This document shows positions 52,053-61,672 of a stretch of 64,000 nucleotides of DNA, one piece after another. Every line of letters starts with the position of its first letter. Within the stretch, counting starts at the first letter, position 1. Made by a program: the position numbers and the translations under genes. The stretch is from Qipengyuania spongiae. Its GTDB lineage: Bacteria; Pseudomonadota; Alphaproteobacteria; Sphingomonadales; Sphingomonadaceae. The notes under the pieces are model-generated. The model worked only from the letters and a program-made list of their open reading frames with translations, did not search any database and was not told the origin of the DNA. The stretch lies in contig NZ_CP092471.1 in NCBI RefSeq assembly GCF_026168555.1, forward strand, positions 1,312,501 to 1,376,500. The letters are read 5' to 3'.

Positions 52053-53595
52053 CACCGAGCACCGCCGCATCGCGATCTTCGATACCAGCCTGCGCGACGG
52101 CGAGCAGGCGCCGGGTTTCTCGATGAACACCAGCCAGAAGCTGGTGATGGCGCGGGCGCTGGCGAAGCTGCGGGTGGACGTGATGGAGGTGGGTTTCGCC
52201 GCTGCCTCTCCCGGTGACGCCGAGGCGATCCATGCCATTGCGAGCGAGATCGGTGCGGACGACGATACGCCGGTGCTGTGCTCGCTCGCCCGCACGGTCG
52301 AGGCCGATATCGAGGCCGCCGAACGCGCACTCGCCCCGGCGCGGCGCAGTCGTATCCATCTGTTCCTCGGCACCAGCGAACTGCATCTCCAGACCAAGCA
52401 CAGGATGACCCATGCCGAGGCGCTGGCGGCGATCGAGCGCGCTTTGCATTCCGCGAGGGGCCGCTTCACCCAGATCGAGTTTTCGCCAGAGGATGCGATC
52501 CGCACCGATCGTGCTTTCCTGAAGGAAGTGCTGGAATGCGCCGCCGCCGCCGGGGCAGACGTGTTGAACGTACCCGATACGGTCGGCTACACCTCGCCCG
52601 AGGAGATCCATGCCCTCTTCGCCGACCTCAACGCGAATGTGGCGCGGCCCGACCATGTGGTCTTTTCCACCCATAATCACGACGATCTCGGCATGGCCGT
52701 GGCAAACAGCCTCGCAGCGGTGCGCGGCGGGGCGGGTCAGATCGAATGCGCGGTCAACGGGATCGGCGAGCGTGCGGGCAATTGCGCGCTTGAAGAAGTG
52801 GTCATGGCGCTGAAAACACGGCCGGATCATTACCGTGCGACCACCGGCGTCGAGACGCGTGAACTCTATGCCGTCAGCCGCCTGCTGGGAGAAACCACCG
52901 GCAACGCGCCGCCGCGCAACAAGGCGATCGTCGGGCGAAATGCCTTCGCTCATGAGGCGGGCATCCACCAGCACGGTGTGCTCGCGGACCGCCGCAATTA
53001 CGAGATCATGAGCCCCGAGGATATCGGCCTGCCCTCGAACGCGCTGGTTCTCGGCAAGCATAGCGGCAAGCACGCCCTGCGCGCCCGGCTGGAAGCGCTG
53101 GGGCACGATCTCGGCAGCAACCGGTTCGAGAAGCTCTACGCCGATTTCAAGCGCCTCGCCGACACCAGGCGCGAGGTGACGGACAACGATCTGTGCGACC
53201 TCGTGGCCGAGGACGGGCAGGGCCATGCCTGGGAACTGGTGCGCGTCGAGATGCGAACCGGCACCAAGGCCAATTCGCGGCCCACCGCCAAGGTTACGCT
53301 CGACCACGCCGCGCGCGGGCGGCTGACCGCGATTGGCCATGGGACGGGGCCGTTCGAGGCCCTGACCGACGCCTTCTGCGTCGCGGCGGAGGCGAAGGGG
53401 ACACTCGACAGCGTCGATACCCATCAGCTTAACCGAGAAATGGAGATCGAGGTCGGGCTGACCGTCGACGGCACGGGGATATCGGGCCGCAGCCAGCACA
53501 CCGACGTGGTGATCGCGGCCGCCGAGGCCCTGCTCGCCGCTTTCAACAACCACGCCCGGATCGCGCAATCCGCGCGGCTGGCCGATGCGGCCTGA
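52036..53595 (+). CDS. leuA: 2-Isopropylmalate synthase
   Basis: The 519-residue enzyme condenses acetyl-CoA with 2-ketoisovalerate. FDTSLRDGEQAPGFSMN (metal Asp, Arg), the HNHDDLGMAVANSLAAVRGGAGQIECAVNGIGERAGN region with metal His ligands, and a C-terminal regulatory LeuA dimer domain (about 385-510) with Leu feedback potential are present. It is a long-form alpha-IPMS like that of E. coli. Confidence 0.94.
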   Translation: MPPVPDTEHRRIAIFDTSLRDGEQAPGFSMNTSQKLVMARALAKLRVDVMEVGFAAASPGDAEAIHAIASEIGADDDTPVLCSLARTVEADIEAAERALAPARRSRIHLFLGTSELHLQTKHRMTHAEALAAIERALHSARGRFTQIEFSPEDAIRTDRAFLKEVLECAAAAGADVLNVPDTVGYTSPEEIHALFADLNANVARPDHVVFSTHNHDDLGMAVANSLAAVRGGAGQIECAVNGIGERAGNCALEEVVMALKTRPDHYRATTGVETRELYAVSRLLGETTGNAPPRNKAIVGRNAFAHEAGIHQHGVLADRRNYEIMSPEDIGLPSNALVLGKHSGKHALRARLEALGHDLGSNRFEKLYADFKRLADTRREVTDNDLCDLVAEDGQGHAWELVRVEMRTGTKANSRPTAKVTLDHAARGRLTAIGHGTGPFEALTDAFCVAAEAKGTLDSVDTHQLNREMEIEVGLTVDGTGISGRSQHTDVVIAAAEALLAAFNNHARIAQSARLADAA

Positions 53596-53607
53596 GGGAG
53601 CGGAACC

Positions 53608-55041
53608 ATGACCGATACGGCGCGACCGCGCTCGCTGTTCGACAAATTGTGGGACGCGCATGTCGTCGTCCCGGAAAGCGAGGACAGCCCGGCGATCCTC
53701 TTCATCGACCTCCATCTGGTGCATGAGGTGACTTCGCCCCAAGCCTTTGCCATGCTGGAGGAGCGCGGCCTCGCGGTCCGGCGGCCCGATCTCACGCAGG
53801 CGACGCTCGACCACTCGACGCCGACGCTTCCCGCCGGGGCCGACGGGCGGCTTCCCTATGCCACCGAGGCGGCGGAAAAGCAGGTCCGCCAGCTCGAGGA
53901 GAACTGCGCGCGGCACGGCATCGACCTGCTCGGGCTCGACGATCCGCGGCGCGGGATCGTTCATGTGGTGGGGCCCGAACTCGGCCTGACACAGCCTGGC
54001 AAGACGATCGTGTGCGGCGACAGTCACACCTCGACCCACGGCGCGTTCGGCGCGCTTGCCTTCGGCATCGGCACGACCGAGGTTGGCCATGTGCTGGCAA
54101 CGCAATGTCTGTTGCAACGCAAGCCGAAATCCATGCGGATCGACTTCGCTGGCGAGCTGGCGCCCGGCGTCGGCGCGAAAGACATGGCGCTCGCCATGAT
54201 TGCGCAGATCGGCGCCGACGGGGGGCAGGGCTATGCCGTCGAGTTCGCGGGGGCGGCCGTGAAGGCGCTGTCGATGGAAGGCCGGATGACGCTGTGCAAT
54301 ATGGCGATCGAAGCCGGCGCAAGGGTCGGCATGGTCGCGCCCGACGAGACCACCTACGCCTATCTGCAAGGCCGCGAACACGCGCCGCGTGGTAAGGCGT
54401 GGGAGGCCGCCGTGGAGCGCTGGCGCGCGCTGCCCTCCGAACCCGACGCAGTGTTCGACAGCGAGGTGCGCGTCGATGCCGCCGCGATCCGCCCGATGAT
54501 CACCTTCGGCGTCTCGCCCGATGCCGCCGCGCCGGCCGGCGGGCGCGTTCCCATTCCCGCCACCGCTGACGAGCGCGAGGCGAACCACTACATGCGCTTT
54601 ACCCCGGATCGGCCATTTGCCGAAATGGCGGTGAACCGCGTCTTCATCGGCAGCTGCACCAATTCGCGCCTGTCCGACCTGCGCGAGGCGGCCGAGATCA
54701 TGCGCGGCCGCCGTGTGGCGGAAGGGATCACCGCGCTGGTCGTGCCCGGCTCGCAGGCCATACGGCGCGCGGCGGAGGCCGAGGGGCTCGATACGGTGTT
54801 CCTCGAGGCGGGGGCCGAATGGCGACTGCCCGGCTGTTCGATGTGCATCGCGATGAACGGCGATCAGGGCGCGCCGGGCGATCTCGTCGTCTCGACCTCC
54901 AATCGCAATTTCGTTGGGCGGCAGGGCAAGGATGTTCGGACCGTCCTCGCCGGCCCGGCGACGGCGGCGGCCTGCGCCATTGCCGGGCACATCGTCGATC
55001 CTTGGGACTATCTGAACGGGGAGGCCGCCTGTGCAGCCTGA
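53608..55041 (+). CDS. leuC: 3-Isopropylmalate dehydratase large subunit
   Basis: The 477-residue aconitase-family subunit has [32 protein letters not shown] and the [4Fe-4S] cysteines in [16 protein letters not shown] and [10 protein letters not shown]. With LeuD it isomerises 2- to 3-isopropylmalate. The length matches bacterial LeuC of the E. coli type. It overlaps leuD by 11 bp. Confidence 0.96.
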   Translation: MTDTARPRSLFDKLWDAHVVVPESEDSPAILFIDLHLVHEVTSPQAFAMLEERGLAVRRPDLTQATLDHSTPTLPAGADGRLPYATEAAEKQVRQLEENCARHGIDLLGLDDPRRGIVHVVGPELGLTQPGKTIVCGDSHTSTHGAFGALAFGIGTTEVGHVLATQCLLQRKPKSMRIDFAGELAPGVGAKDMALAMIAQIGADGGQGYAVEFAGAAVKALSMEGRMTLCNMAIEAGARVGMVAPDETTYAYLQGREHAPRGKAWEAAVERWRALPSEPDAVFDSEVRVDAAAIRPMITFGVSPDAAAPAGGRVPIPATADEREANHYMRFTPDRPFAEMAVNRVFIGSCTNSRLSDLREAAEIMRGRRVAEGITALVVPGSQAIRRAAEAEGLDTVFLEAGAEWRLPGCSMCIAMNGDQGAPGDLVVSTSNRNFVGRQGKDVRTVLAGPATAAACAIAGHIVDPWDYLNGEAACAA

Positions 55042-55609
55042 ACCTTTTATACGGCTGGAATCGTACAGTCTGGTACTTCCGCAGTCCAATATCGACACCG
55101 ATCAGATCATTCCCGCGCGTTTTCTGACGACTACGTCGCGCGAGGGTCTCGGAAAGAGCGCCTTCTACGATTGGCGTTACACCGGCGAGGACGTGCCGAA
55201 AAACGCGACGCCCTTTCCGGTCGAGGGGGCGGGAGAACGCAAGATACTGGTTGCGGGAGCGAATTTCGGATGTGGTTCGTCGCGCGAACATGCGCCCTGG
55301 GCGCTGCTCGACTACGGGTTTCGCGCGGTGATCAGTTCGGACATCGCCGATATCTTCAAGAGCAATGCGCTCAAGAACGGTCTCCTGCCGGTGGAGATCG
55401 ACCGGAACACCCACGCGAAACTGATGGAACAATCCGGTATTCGCATCTTGATCGACCTGGAACGCTGCATGATCGAAACCGAACACGGCCTGCGCGCCGA
55501 ATTCGCGGTCGAACCCTTCGCGCGGCGGTGCCTGCTGGACGGGGTCGATCCGCTCGGCCACATCCTCGCGTTCGAAAGCGCTATCGCCGCATTCGAAGCC
55601 GCCCGATGA
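55031..55609 (+). CDS. leuD: 3-Isopropylmalate dehydratase small subunit
   Basis: The 192-residue swivel-domain subunit has [16 protein letters not shown] near the start and [27 protein letters not shown]. Start GTG 55031 lies inside the end of leuC. The leuB ATG overlaps its stop (ATGA). Confidence 0.95.
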   Translation: MQPEPFIRLESYSLVLPQSNIDTDQIIPARFLTTTSREGLGKSAFYDWRYTGEDVPKNATPFPVEGAGERKILVAGANFGCGSSREHAPWALLDYGFRAVISSDIADIFKSNALKNGLLPVEIDRNTHAKLMEQSGIRILIDLERCMIETEHGLRAEFAVEPFARRCLLDGVDPLGHILAFESAIAAFEAAR

Positions 55610-56658
55610 CGAAACGCATCGTTCTTCTCCCCGGCGACGGGATCGGCCCCGAAGTCACCGAAGCGGCGCGGATCGCGATGGAGGCAACTGCCAGCGCGCA
55701 CGATCTCTCGCTCGAATTCGCCAGCCACAACATCGGCGGCTGCGCGATCGACGGGCATGGCGACCCTTTTCCGGACGAGACCGCCGAAGCGTGCAGGGCG
55801 GCGGACGCGGTCTTTCTCGGCGCGGTCGGCGGGCCGCAATGGGAGGGCGGCGGTCCCCGTCCGGAAGCGGGGCTGCTCGCCTTGCGTAAGGCGCTCGGCG
55901 CCTTCGCCAATCTGCGCCCGATCACGCTCTTCCCCGGCCTCGAGCACCTTTCCCCGCTCAAGCCCGACCGGGTGGCGGGCACTGACATGCTGATCGTGCG
56001 CGAGCTGACCGGCGGCATCTATTTCGGCGACAAGGTCGAGGGCGAGGAGTGCGCCAGCGACCTGTGTGCCTATACCCGCCCCGAGGTGGCGCGGGTCACC
56101 CGGATCGCCTTCGACGCGGCGCGCGTCCGCTCGGGCCGGGTGACCTCGGTCGACAAGGCCAATGCGCTAGCCAGCAGCCGGCTGTGGCGCAGGACGGTGG
56201 TGGCCTTGCGCGACGCCGAATATCCAGACGTCGAACTCGATCACGTGCTGGTCGACGCGATGGCGATGAAGCTGATCGAGCGGCCCGCCGCCTTCGACGT
56301 CGTGCTGACCGAAAACATGTTCGGCGACATCCTCAGCGACGAGGCGTCGGTGATCGCCGGTTCCATCGGCCTCGCGCCGTCCGCCTCGCTCTCCGAGACC
56401 CATGGCGGGCTTTACGAGCCGATCCACGGCTCCGCGCCCGATATCGCCGGGCAGGGCAAGGCCAATCCCGTGGGCGCGATCCTGAGCGCGGCGATGCTGC
56501 TGCGCCATGCGCTCGACGAGGGAGCAGCTGCCACCGCCATCGAAAGTGCCGTGGCGCACTGTCTGGGCGAAGGCATCATGACGGGCGATGTCGGAGGAAG
56601 CGCGAGCACGGGCGAAGTGGCCCGCGCCGTCCGCGATCGCATCCGCGCTCCCGGCTGA
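55606..56658 (+). CDS. leuB: 3-Isopropylmalate dehydrogenase
   Basis: The 350-residue enzyme oxidatively decarboxylates 3-isopropylmalate with NAD. LLPGDGIGPEV starts the chain; RELTGGIYFGDK, SVDKANALASSRLWR and DVVLTENMFGDILSDEASVIAGS (metal Asp) and EPIHGSAPDIAGQGKANPVG complete the decarboxylating dehydrogenase signature. ATG 55606 overlaps leuD. It closes the operon; no clear terminator is seen after it. Confidence 0.95.
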   Translation: MTKRIVLLPGDGIGPEVTEAARIAMEATASAHDLSLEFASHNIGGCAIDGHGDPFPDETAEACRAADAVFLGAVGGPQWEGGGPRPEAGLLALRKALGAFANLRPITLFPGLEHLSPLKPDRVAGTDMLIVRELTGGIYFGDKVEGEECASDLCAYTRPEVARVTRIAFDAARVRSGRVTSVDKANALASSRLWRRTVVALRDAEYPDVELDHVLVDAMAMKLIERPAAFDVVLTENMFGDILSDEASVIAGSIGLAPSASLSETHGGLYEPIHGSAPDIAGQGKANPVGAILSAAMLLRHALDEGAAATAIESAVAHCLGEGIMTGDVGGSASTGEVARAVRDRIRAPG

Positions 56659-56751
56659 AACATGCGCTGCGCTTTCCGGCGGAACCAACCCTCGTCCCGT
56701 TTCATTCCTTCGCTTAAGATAACAAAAAGCAATCTAAGGAGCGTTGCGACG

Positions 56752-56816
56752 ATGGGGAGTTCGAGATGACCGGCAAAGGCAATCTCCCGCTTGCGACAGG
56801 CGTGATCTGTTGGTGA
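56752..56816 (+). promoter_or_regulatory. Chain of overlapping mini-ORFs leading into nhaA
   Basis: AAGGAG (56736-56741) lies 10 nt before ATG 56752, which opens a 5-codon frame (MGSSR). Its TGA overlaps ATG 56766 (ATGA) of a 16-codon frame (MTGKGNLPLATGVICW), whose TGA in turn overlaps nhaA GTG 56813 (GTGA). nhaA itself lacks a good Shine-Dalgarno. Translational coupling is likely if the mini-ORFs are read; they could also be chance. Confidence 0.4.
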
Positions 56817-58066
56817 AAGCAATCGCAAGACGGCTTGTGCCGGATCCCATCCTTGATGCGCTGCGCAGCTTCATCCGGATCGAGGCCGCGGGCGGCATCC
56901 TGCTGATGGCTTCGGCCGTCGCGGCGCTGCTGGTCGCCAATTCGCCCTTCGCCGATGCCTATTTCGGCGCGAAAGCGAGTTATATCGGTCCGCTGACCCT
57001 GTCTTACTGGATAAATGACGGTCTGATGGCGTTGTTCTTCCTGCTCGTCGGACTGGAGATCAAGCGCGAGTTTCTCGAAGGCCAGCTGTCGACGGCATCT
57101 TCGCGCATTCTTCCGGCCTTGGCGGCGGGCGGGGGCGTCGCGGTGCCGGCGATCGTCTACACGATGGTTGCCGGCGGCGAGCCCGGCCTGTCCCGCGGCT
57201 GGGCCATTCCGGCTGCGACCGACATCGCCTTTGCGCTCGGTATCCTCGCCTTGCTCGGCAGCCGGGCGCCGATCTCGCTCAAGGTCCTGCTGACCGCGAT
57301 CGCCGTGATCGACGATCTGGTGGCCGTGGCCATCATCGCGATTTTCTATACCGAAGATCTGGCGCTCCTGCCGCTCGGTCTGGGTGTTGCGGGCGTGCTC
57401 GTGCTGGTGGTGATGAACCGCTTCAACGTCCGCAATCTGTGGCTTTATGCCGCTGTCGGGCTCGCGGTCTGGGTGGCGGTGCTGCTGTCGGGCGTTCATG
57501 CGACGCTGGCGGGCGTGGCGGTGGCGCTGACGATCCCGCTCAAGAACCCGGTCCGTACGGCCGAGGCGGCAAAGCTCGACGCTGATGCCGAAATGGAAGG
57601 GCCTGAGACATACGAGGAGAAGCGGCCTTCGCCCCTGCACCGGCTGGAACACGGGCTTCACCCGTGGATCGCCTTCGGGGTCATCCCGCTGTTCGGTTTC
57701 TTCAATGCAGGCGTCGCGCTGGGCGGAATGTCGCCCGCCTCGCTGGCATCGCCCCTGCCGCTGGGCATCGCGCTGGGCCTGGTGATCGGCAAGCAGATCG
57801 GCATTTTCGGCGCGATTTTCGCGGCGGTGAAGGGCGGGCTCGCGCCGCTGCCGGAAAATGCGGGCTGGATGCATATCTACGGCCTCTCGCTGCTCTGCGG
57901 CATCGGCTTCACCATGAGCCTGTTCATCGGCGGCCTCGCTTTCCCCGACCCCGCGACGCTCGACCTCGTGCGCGTGGGCGTGCTGGGCGGATCGGTGGTG
58001 GCGGCGCTGGGTGGCTATCTCGTCCTGCGCTTCAGCAAGGCGAAACCGGCGCCAGAGGCGATCTGA
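56813..58066 (+). CDS. nhaA: Na+/H+ antiporter NhaA
   Basis: The 417-residue protein has about 12 membrane segments. Family landmarks are IEAAGGILLMASAVAALLVANS, LMALFFLLVGLEIKREFLEGQL, AIPAATDIAFALGILALLG and AVIDDLVAVAIIAIFY (the ion-binding Asp pair region). It exports Na+ for protons across the inner membrane. Start GTG 56813 gives the family N-terminus; a TTG at 56744 is too close to AAGGAG to be used. Confidence 0.93.
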   Translation: MKAIARRLVPDPILDALRSFIRIEAAGGILLMASAVAALLVANSPFADAYFGAKASYIGPLTLSYWINDGLMALFFLLVGLEIKREFLEGQLSTASSRILPALAAGGGVAVPAIVYTMVAGGEPGLSRGWAIPAATDIAFALGILALLGSRAPISLKVLLTAIAVIDDLVAVAIIAIFYTEDLALLPLGLGVAGVLVLVVMNRFNVRNLWLYAAVGLAVWVAVLLSGVHATLAGVAVALTIPLKNPVRTAEAAKLDADAEMEGPETYEEKRPSPLHRLEHGLHPWIAFGVIPLFGFFNAGVALGGMSPASLASPLPLGIALGLVIGKQIGIFGAIFAAVKGGLAPLPENAGWMHIYGLSLLCGIGFTMSLFIGGLAFPDPATLDLVRVGVLGGSVVAALGGYLVLRFSKAKPAPEAI

Positions 58067-58107
58067 CGATCCGCCGGACCGCCAACGAAAACTAGGACCA
58101 TTCCGTC

Positions 58108-59076
58108 ATGCCGACCGCCCTTCTTCTGACCGTTGCCGGCCTGTTCGCGCTGGTTCTGGGCGGAGAGGTGCTGGTCAAGGGTGCGGTCGGCATTGCCCGA
58201 AAGGCGCAAATCTCGTCGCTGTTGATCGGCGTGGTGATCGTCGGCCTCGGCACTTCGATGCCCGAACTGGTTACCAGTATAGAGGCCGTGCTGATGGGCA
58301 CCCCGGACCTCGCCTGGGGCAACATCGTCGGCTCCAACATCGCCAATGCCCTGCTGATTCTGGGCGTATCGGCGCTGGTCGCGCCGATCGTGCTTTCCGG
58401 CGGCCGCTTCATGCGCGATCCCATGTTCGGACTGATCGCGTCCTTCGCGCTGTTGTTCGTGGCCCTGGGCGAACTCGGTAGCCCCGTTGTCGGCGTGCTG
58501 ATGCTCGTTCTTCTGGTCGGATACCTCGCTTACGCCCTGAGGCAGGAGAGGGAGCCGAAACGCATGGAACCGGGAATTGCCGACACGCCCGAAAGCGGCG
58601 ACGATGTTGCGGCCGGAGCGCCGAAGAGCTGGACCAAGCCTCTGCTGCTGACGGGCGGGGGCCTCATCGCGCTTATCGTCGGGGGGCAGATGCTGGTTGC
58701 CGGCGCGATCGATCTGGCGCGGTTCTTTGGCATGTCCGAGGCACTGATCGGACTGACGGTAGTGGCTGTCGGCACATCCTTTCCCGAACTCGTGACTTCG
58801 GTCGTTGCGGCCCGCCGGGGCGAGCCGGAGGTTGCCTTCGGCAATGTCGCCGGTTCCAACCTGTTCAACCTGCTGCTGATCGGCGGAATCACGATGGTCA
58901 TGGCGCCGGAACCTTTCCCGCGCGAACTCGTGGTGTTCGACCTCTATCTGATGGTCGGAGCGGCGGCCGCGCTGGCCGGGCTGGTCTTCTTCGTCGGGCA
59001 GGTGTCGCGGCGCTCCGGCTTTCTCCTTCTGGCAACCTATGCCGGCTTCGCAGCGTTTCACATCGCGGCGGCGTGA
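58108..59076 (+). CDS. Calcium/sodium antiporter (CaxA/YrbG family)
   Basis: The 322-residue CaCA-superfamily protein has about 10 membrane helices in two inverted halves. Each has the alpha-repeat: GLGTSMPELVTS (about 48) with GNIVGSNIANALLILG, and AVGTSFPELVTS (about 222) with GNVAGSNLFNLLLIGG. It exchanges Ca2+ or K+/Na+. It lies 41 bp after nhaA and is probably co-transcribed, as an ion-homeostasis pair. Confidence 0.92.
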   Translation: MPTALLLTVAGLFALVLGGEVLVKGAVGIARKAQISSLLIGVVIVGLGTSMPELVTSIEAVLMGTPDLAWGNIVGSNIANALLILGVSALVAPIVLSGGRFMRDPMFGLIASFALLFVALGELGSPVVGVLMLVLLVGYLAYALRQEREPKRMEPGIADTPESGDDVAAGAPKSWTKPLLLTGGGLIALIVGGQMLVAGAIDLARFFGMSEALIGLTVVAVGTSFPELVTSVVAARRGEPEVAFGNVAGSNLFNLLLIGGITMVMAPEPFPRELVVFDLYLMVGAAAALAGLVFFVGQVSRRSGFLLLATYAGFAAFHIAAA

Positions 59077-59083
59077 GGCCCGT

Positions 59084-60889
59084 TCAGAAGAACAGGTCTA
59101 TGGCGATGCAGGCGATCAGTCCGACGACGATGTTCATCGGCAGGCCGATCTTCACGAAATCGTTGAAGCGGTAATTCGCCGCACCATAGACCAGCGTGTT
59201 GGTCTGGTAGCCGATCGGTGTCGCGAAGCTGGCACTGGCGCCGAACATCACCGCGACGATCATCGCGCGCGGATCGACATTCAGAGCTTCGCCGAGCGCG
59301 ATGACGATGGGCGTCATGATCACCGCCACCGCGTTGTTGGTCACCGTCTCGGTCAGGATGCTGGTCAGCGTATAGACGCCGATCAGCAGCATCAGGGGAG
59401 ACAGACCGGCCAGCAACGGCTGGACCTGGTCGACGACCAGCTGGACGGTCCCGGCGTTCTGCAGACCGACGCCGAAGGCCAGCATCCCGAAGATGAGCAC
59501 CAGCGTGTTCCCGTCGATCGTGCTCCACGCTTCTTCGGGTTCGATGCAGCGGGTGATCAGGACCACCGCCACCCCGGCCAGCGCCAGCGCCTCGATCGGC
59601 AAAGGGAAGATCGCGGCGAGCCCGACGATGGCAGTCAGAGTCGCCACCGCGATCGGCGCCTTCTTGCGCTTGAAGGCGCGCAAGGGGGCTTCGGTGACCT
59701 GGGCGAGGTTGCTGTTGCCCTGCAAGGCGATCGCCGCATCGGGTTCGGCGGCGATCAGCAGCCGGTCACCGGCGCGCACCCGCACTTCGGCAAGGTCCGG
59801 CCCAGCCAGGTGCCTGGGCCGCGCAAGGCCCAGCACCCGCAGCTTGAGACGCGAGAGCAGCGGGATTTCCGCGAGCCGCCTGCCGATGATGGGATGCGAG
59901 GGCGAAACCGCCGCCTCGATCAGTGTCGCGTCGGGCGAGCGATCGGGGCCGCTCATGGTGATGCCCCCGCCGACGCCGGTCAGGCCGACACGGAAGTCTT
60001 CCGCCTCGGCGAGGGAGGCGAGTTCGGCGGGACTGGCGGCGATCACCAGCTGGTCGCCGGCCTGGAATTCGAGCTCGTCAATGCCCTTGCGATGCACGGT
60101 CAGCCCGCGTTGCACCGCCGTGATCCGGACGCCCTGTCGCCGCGACAGCGCGCTATCTCCGATCCGGATGCCGACCAGATCGCTGTCCGCATTGAGCAGG
60201 AGATGTGAGAGATAGGCGTCGCTCTCGTCCTTGTCGGCGAAGCCCGAGGCGGCCCGGTCGGGCAGGAGGAGAGGGCCGGCGAGCACCAGATACGCCACGC
60301 CGCCCGCCATGACACAGAGACCGACCATCGTGATCTCGAAGATGCCGAAGGGCGCGATCCCCTGCGACTGGGCGACCCCGTCGACCAGCAGATTGGTCGA
60401 CGTGCCGATCAGCGTGAGCGTTCCGCCGAGTATCGATACATAGGAAAGCGGGATCAGGAGCCGGGTGGCCGCCGTGCCGAGCATCCGCGCCAATCGCTTG
60501 ATGATCGGGATCATCACGATCACGACCGGCGTGTTGTTCATGAAGGCCGAAGCGGCGATCGTCCCCGCGCCGATCTCGGTAACCGCAAGCTTCGGGCTGC
60601 GCCGGGCGCGTCTGACGACCCAGCCGGACACTTCTTCCAGGACGCCGGTGCGCAGCAGCGCTCCCGACACGATGAACATTGCGCCGATGGTGATCGGCGC
60701 GGGATTGCCGAATACGCCAAGCAGCTCTTCGGGCTGGAGGAAGCCGAGCGTCATCATCGTCACGCCCGCGACGATCGCGAGCACGACCGGCGGAAACCGT
60801 TCCATCGCGAAGCCGACGAAAAGCACGACGAGCAGGACAAGGCCGACCACGTCCCCATACTGGTCGAGAAACGGAGCTAGCGGATGCAT
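59084..60889 (-). CDS. SLC13/CitT-type permease with two TrkA-C (RCK-C) domains
   Basis: The 601-residue protein has a SLC13-like transmembrane unit split by cytoplasmic RCK-C domains (about 210-380: LVGIRIGDSALSRRQGVRITAVQRG and HPIIGRRLAEIPLLSRLKLRVLGLAR). Helical re-entrant motifs include SAFMNNTPVVIVMIPII, LIGTSTNLLVDG, ETVTNNAVAVIMTPI and ATPIGYQTNTLVYG. Such proteins move dicarboxylates or sulfate. ATG 60889 is preferred, though the ribosome site is weak. It converges with caxA. Confidence 0.88.
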   Translation of the reverse strand: MHPLAPFLDQYGDVVGLVLLVVLFVGFAMERFPPVVLAIVAGVTMMTLGFLQPEELLGVFGNPAPITIGAMFIVSGALLRTGVLEEVSGWVVRRARRSPKLAVTEIGAGTIAASAFMNNTPVVIVMIPIIKRLARMLGTAATRLLIPLSYVSILGGTLTLIGTSTNLLVDGVAQSQGIAPFGIFEITMVGLCVMAGGVAYLVLAGPLLLPDRAASGFADKDESDAYLSHLLLNADSDLVGIRIGDSALSRRQGVRITAVQRGLTVHRKGIDELEFQAGDQLVIAASPAELASLAEAEDFRVGLTGVGGGITMSGPDRSPDATLIEAAVSPSHPIIGRRLAEIPLLSRLKLRVLGLARPRHLAGPDLAEVRVRAGDRLLIAAEPDAAIALQGNSNLAQVTEAPLRAFKRKKAPIAVATLTAIVGLAAIFPLPIEALALAGVAVVLITRCIEPEEAWSTIDGNTLVLIFGMLAFGVGLQNAGTVQLVVDQVQPLLAGLSPLMLLIGVYTLTSILTETVTNNAVAVIMTPIVIALGEALNVDPRAMIVAVMFGASASFATPIGYQTNTLVYGAANYRFNDFVKIGLPMNIVVGLIACIAIDLFF

Positions 60890-61041
60890 GGAATGGAAAA
60901 GGCCTGTTATAAGGAGAGCCAGTCGCTCACGCCTTCCAGCCTTTGCCAATTGTTATACGGGATCGCCAGTGCAAACGCCGGAACGAAAGCGGCGGGCTCG
61001 CGCTTGCAGGAATGACACGCATCTTCGAAGGACGACGACCC

Positions 61042-61662
61042 ATGGCTCTCACCGCGCTCGCTCTCAACTGCTCCCTCAAGAAGACATCGGGGGAGGCGAG
61101 TTCGACCGACGCGATGATTGCGGTGCTGAAAAAACATTTCGCCGATCGCGACGTCGAACTGGCCGAGACGATCCGCATCGCCGACCACAACGTGCTGCCG
61201 GGCGTCACCTCCGACGAGGGCGAGGGGGACGATTGGCCGGCGCTGCGCGAGAAGATCCTGGCCCACGACATCCTGATCTTCGGCGGCCCCATCTGGATGG
61301 GCCAGATCGGCTCCATCGCCAAGCGCGTGCTCGAACGGATGGACGCTTTTCTCTCCGAAACCGACGACGAGGGCCGGATGCCGAGTTACGGCAAGGTCGC
61401 GGTGGCCGCGATCGTCGGCAACGAGGACGGCGCCCACTGGAGCAGCGCGCAGCTGTTTCAGTCGCTCAACGACACCGGCTGGACGATCCCGGCCGTGGCC
61501 GCCTGTTACTGGGTCGGCGAAGCCATGGGCAGCAAGGACTTCAAGGAACTGGACGACACGCCCAAGGCGGTGGCCAAAACGGCAACGATGGTCGCGACGA
61601 ATGCCGCGCATCTTGCCGGGCTGCTCAAGGGCGCACAATATCCCGGCATCGAGGAGAGCTGA
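61042..61662 (+). CDS. Flavodoxin-fold NADPH-dependent FMN reductase family protein
   Basis: The 206-residue protein has the flavodoxin fold: ALNCSLKKTSGEASSTDAMIAVL (phosphate loop), ILIFGGPIWMGQIGSIAKRVLERMD, and VAAIVGNEDGAHWSSAQLFQSLNDTGW. It is likely an FMN-dependent quinone or nitro reductase. AAGGA lies before ATG 61042; an earlier in-frame start gives an atypical extension. It diverges from the SLC13 gene and converges with the BCCT gene. Confidence 0.85.
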   Translation: MALTALALNCSLKKTSGEASSTDAMIAVLKKHFADRDVELAETIRIADHNVLPGVTSDEGEGDDWPALREKILAHDILIFGGPIWMGQIGSIAKRVLERMDAFLSETDDEGRMPSYGKVAVAAIVGNEDGAHWSSAQLFQSLNDTGWTIPAVAACYWVGEAMGSKDFKELDDTPKAVAKTATMVATNAAHLAGLLKGAQYPGIEES

Positions 61663-61672
61663 CCGCCCCGGT

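Noticed and set aside
51547..55098. Minus-strand open frame of 1183 codons across ilvB-leuC
   Set aside because: It is antisense to well-supported ilv/leu genes, is rich in Arg/His/Gly low-complexity sequence, and arises from the third-position GC bias of the real genes. The same applies to 48980-52330 and 9281-11464.
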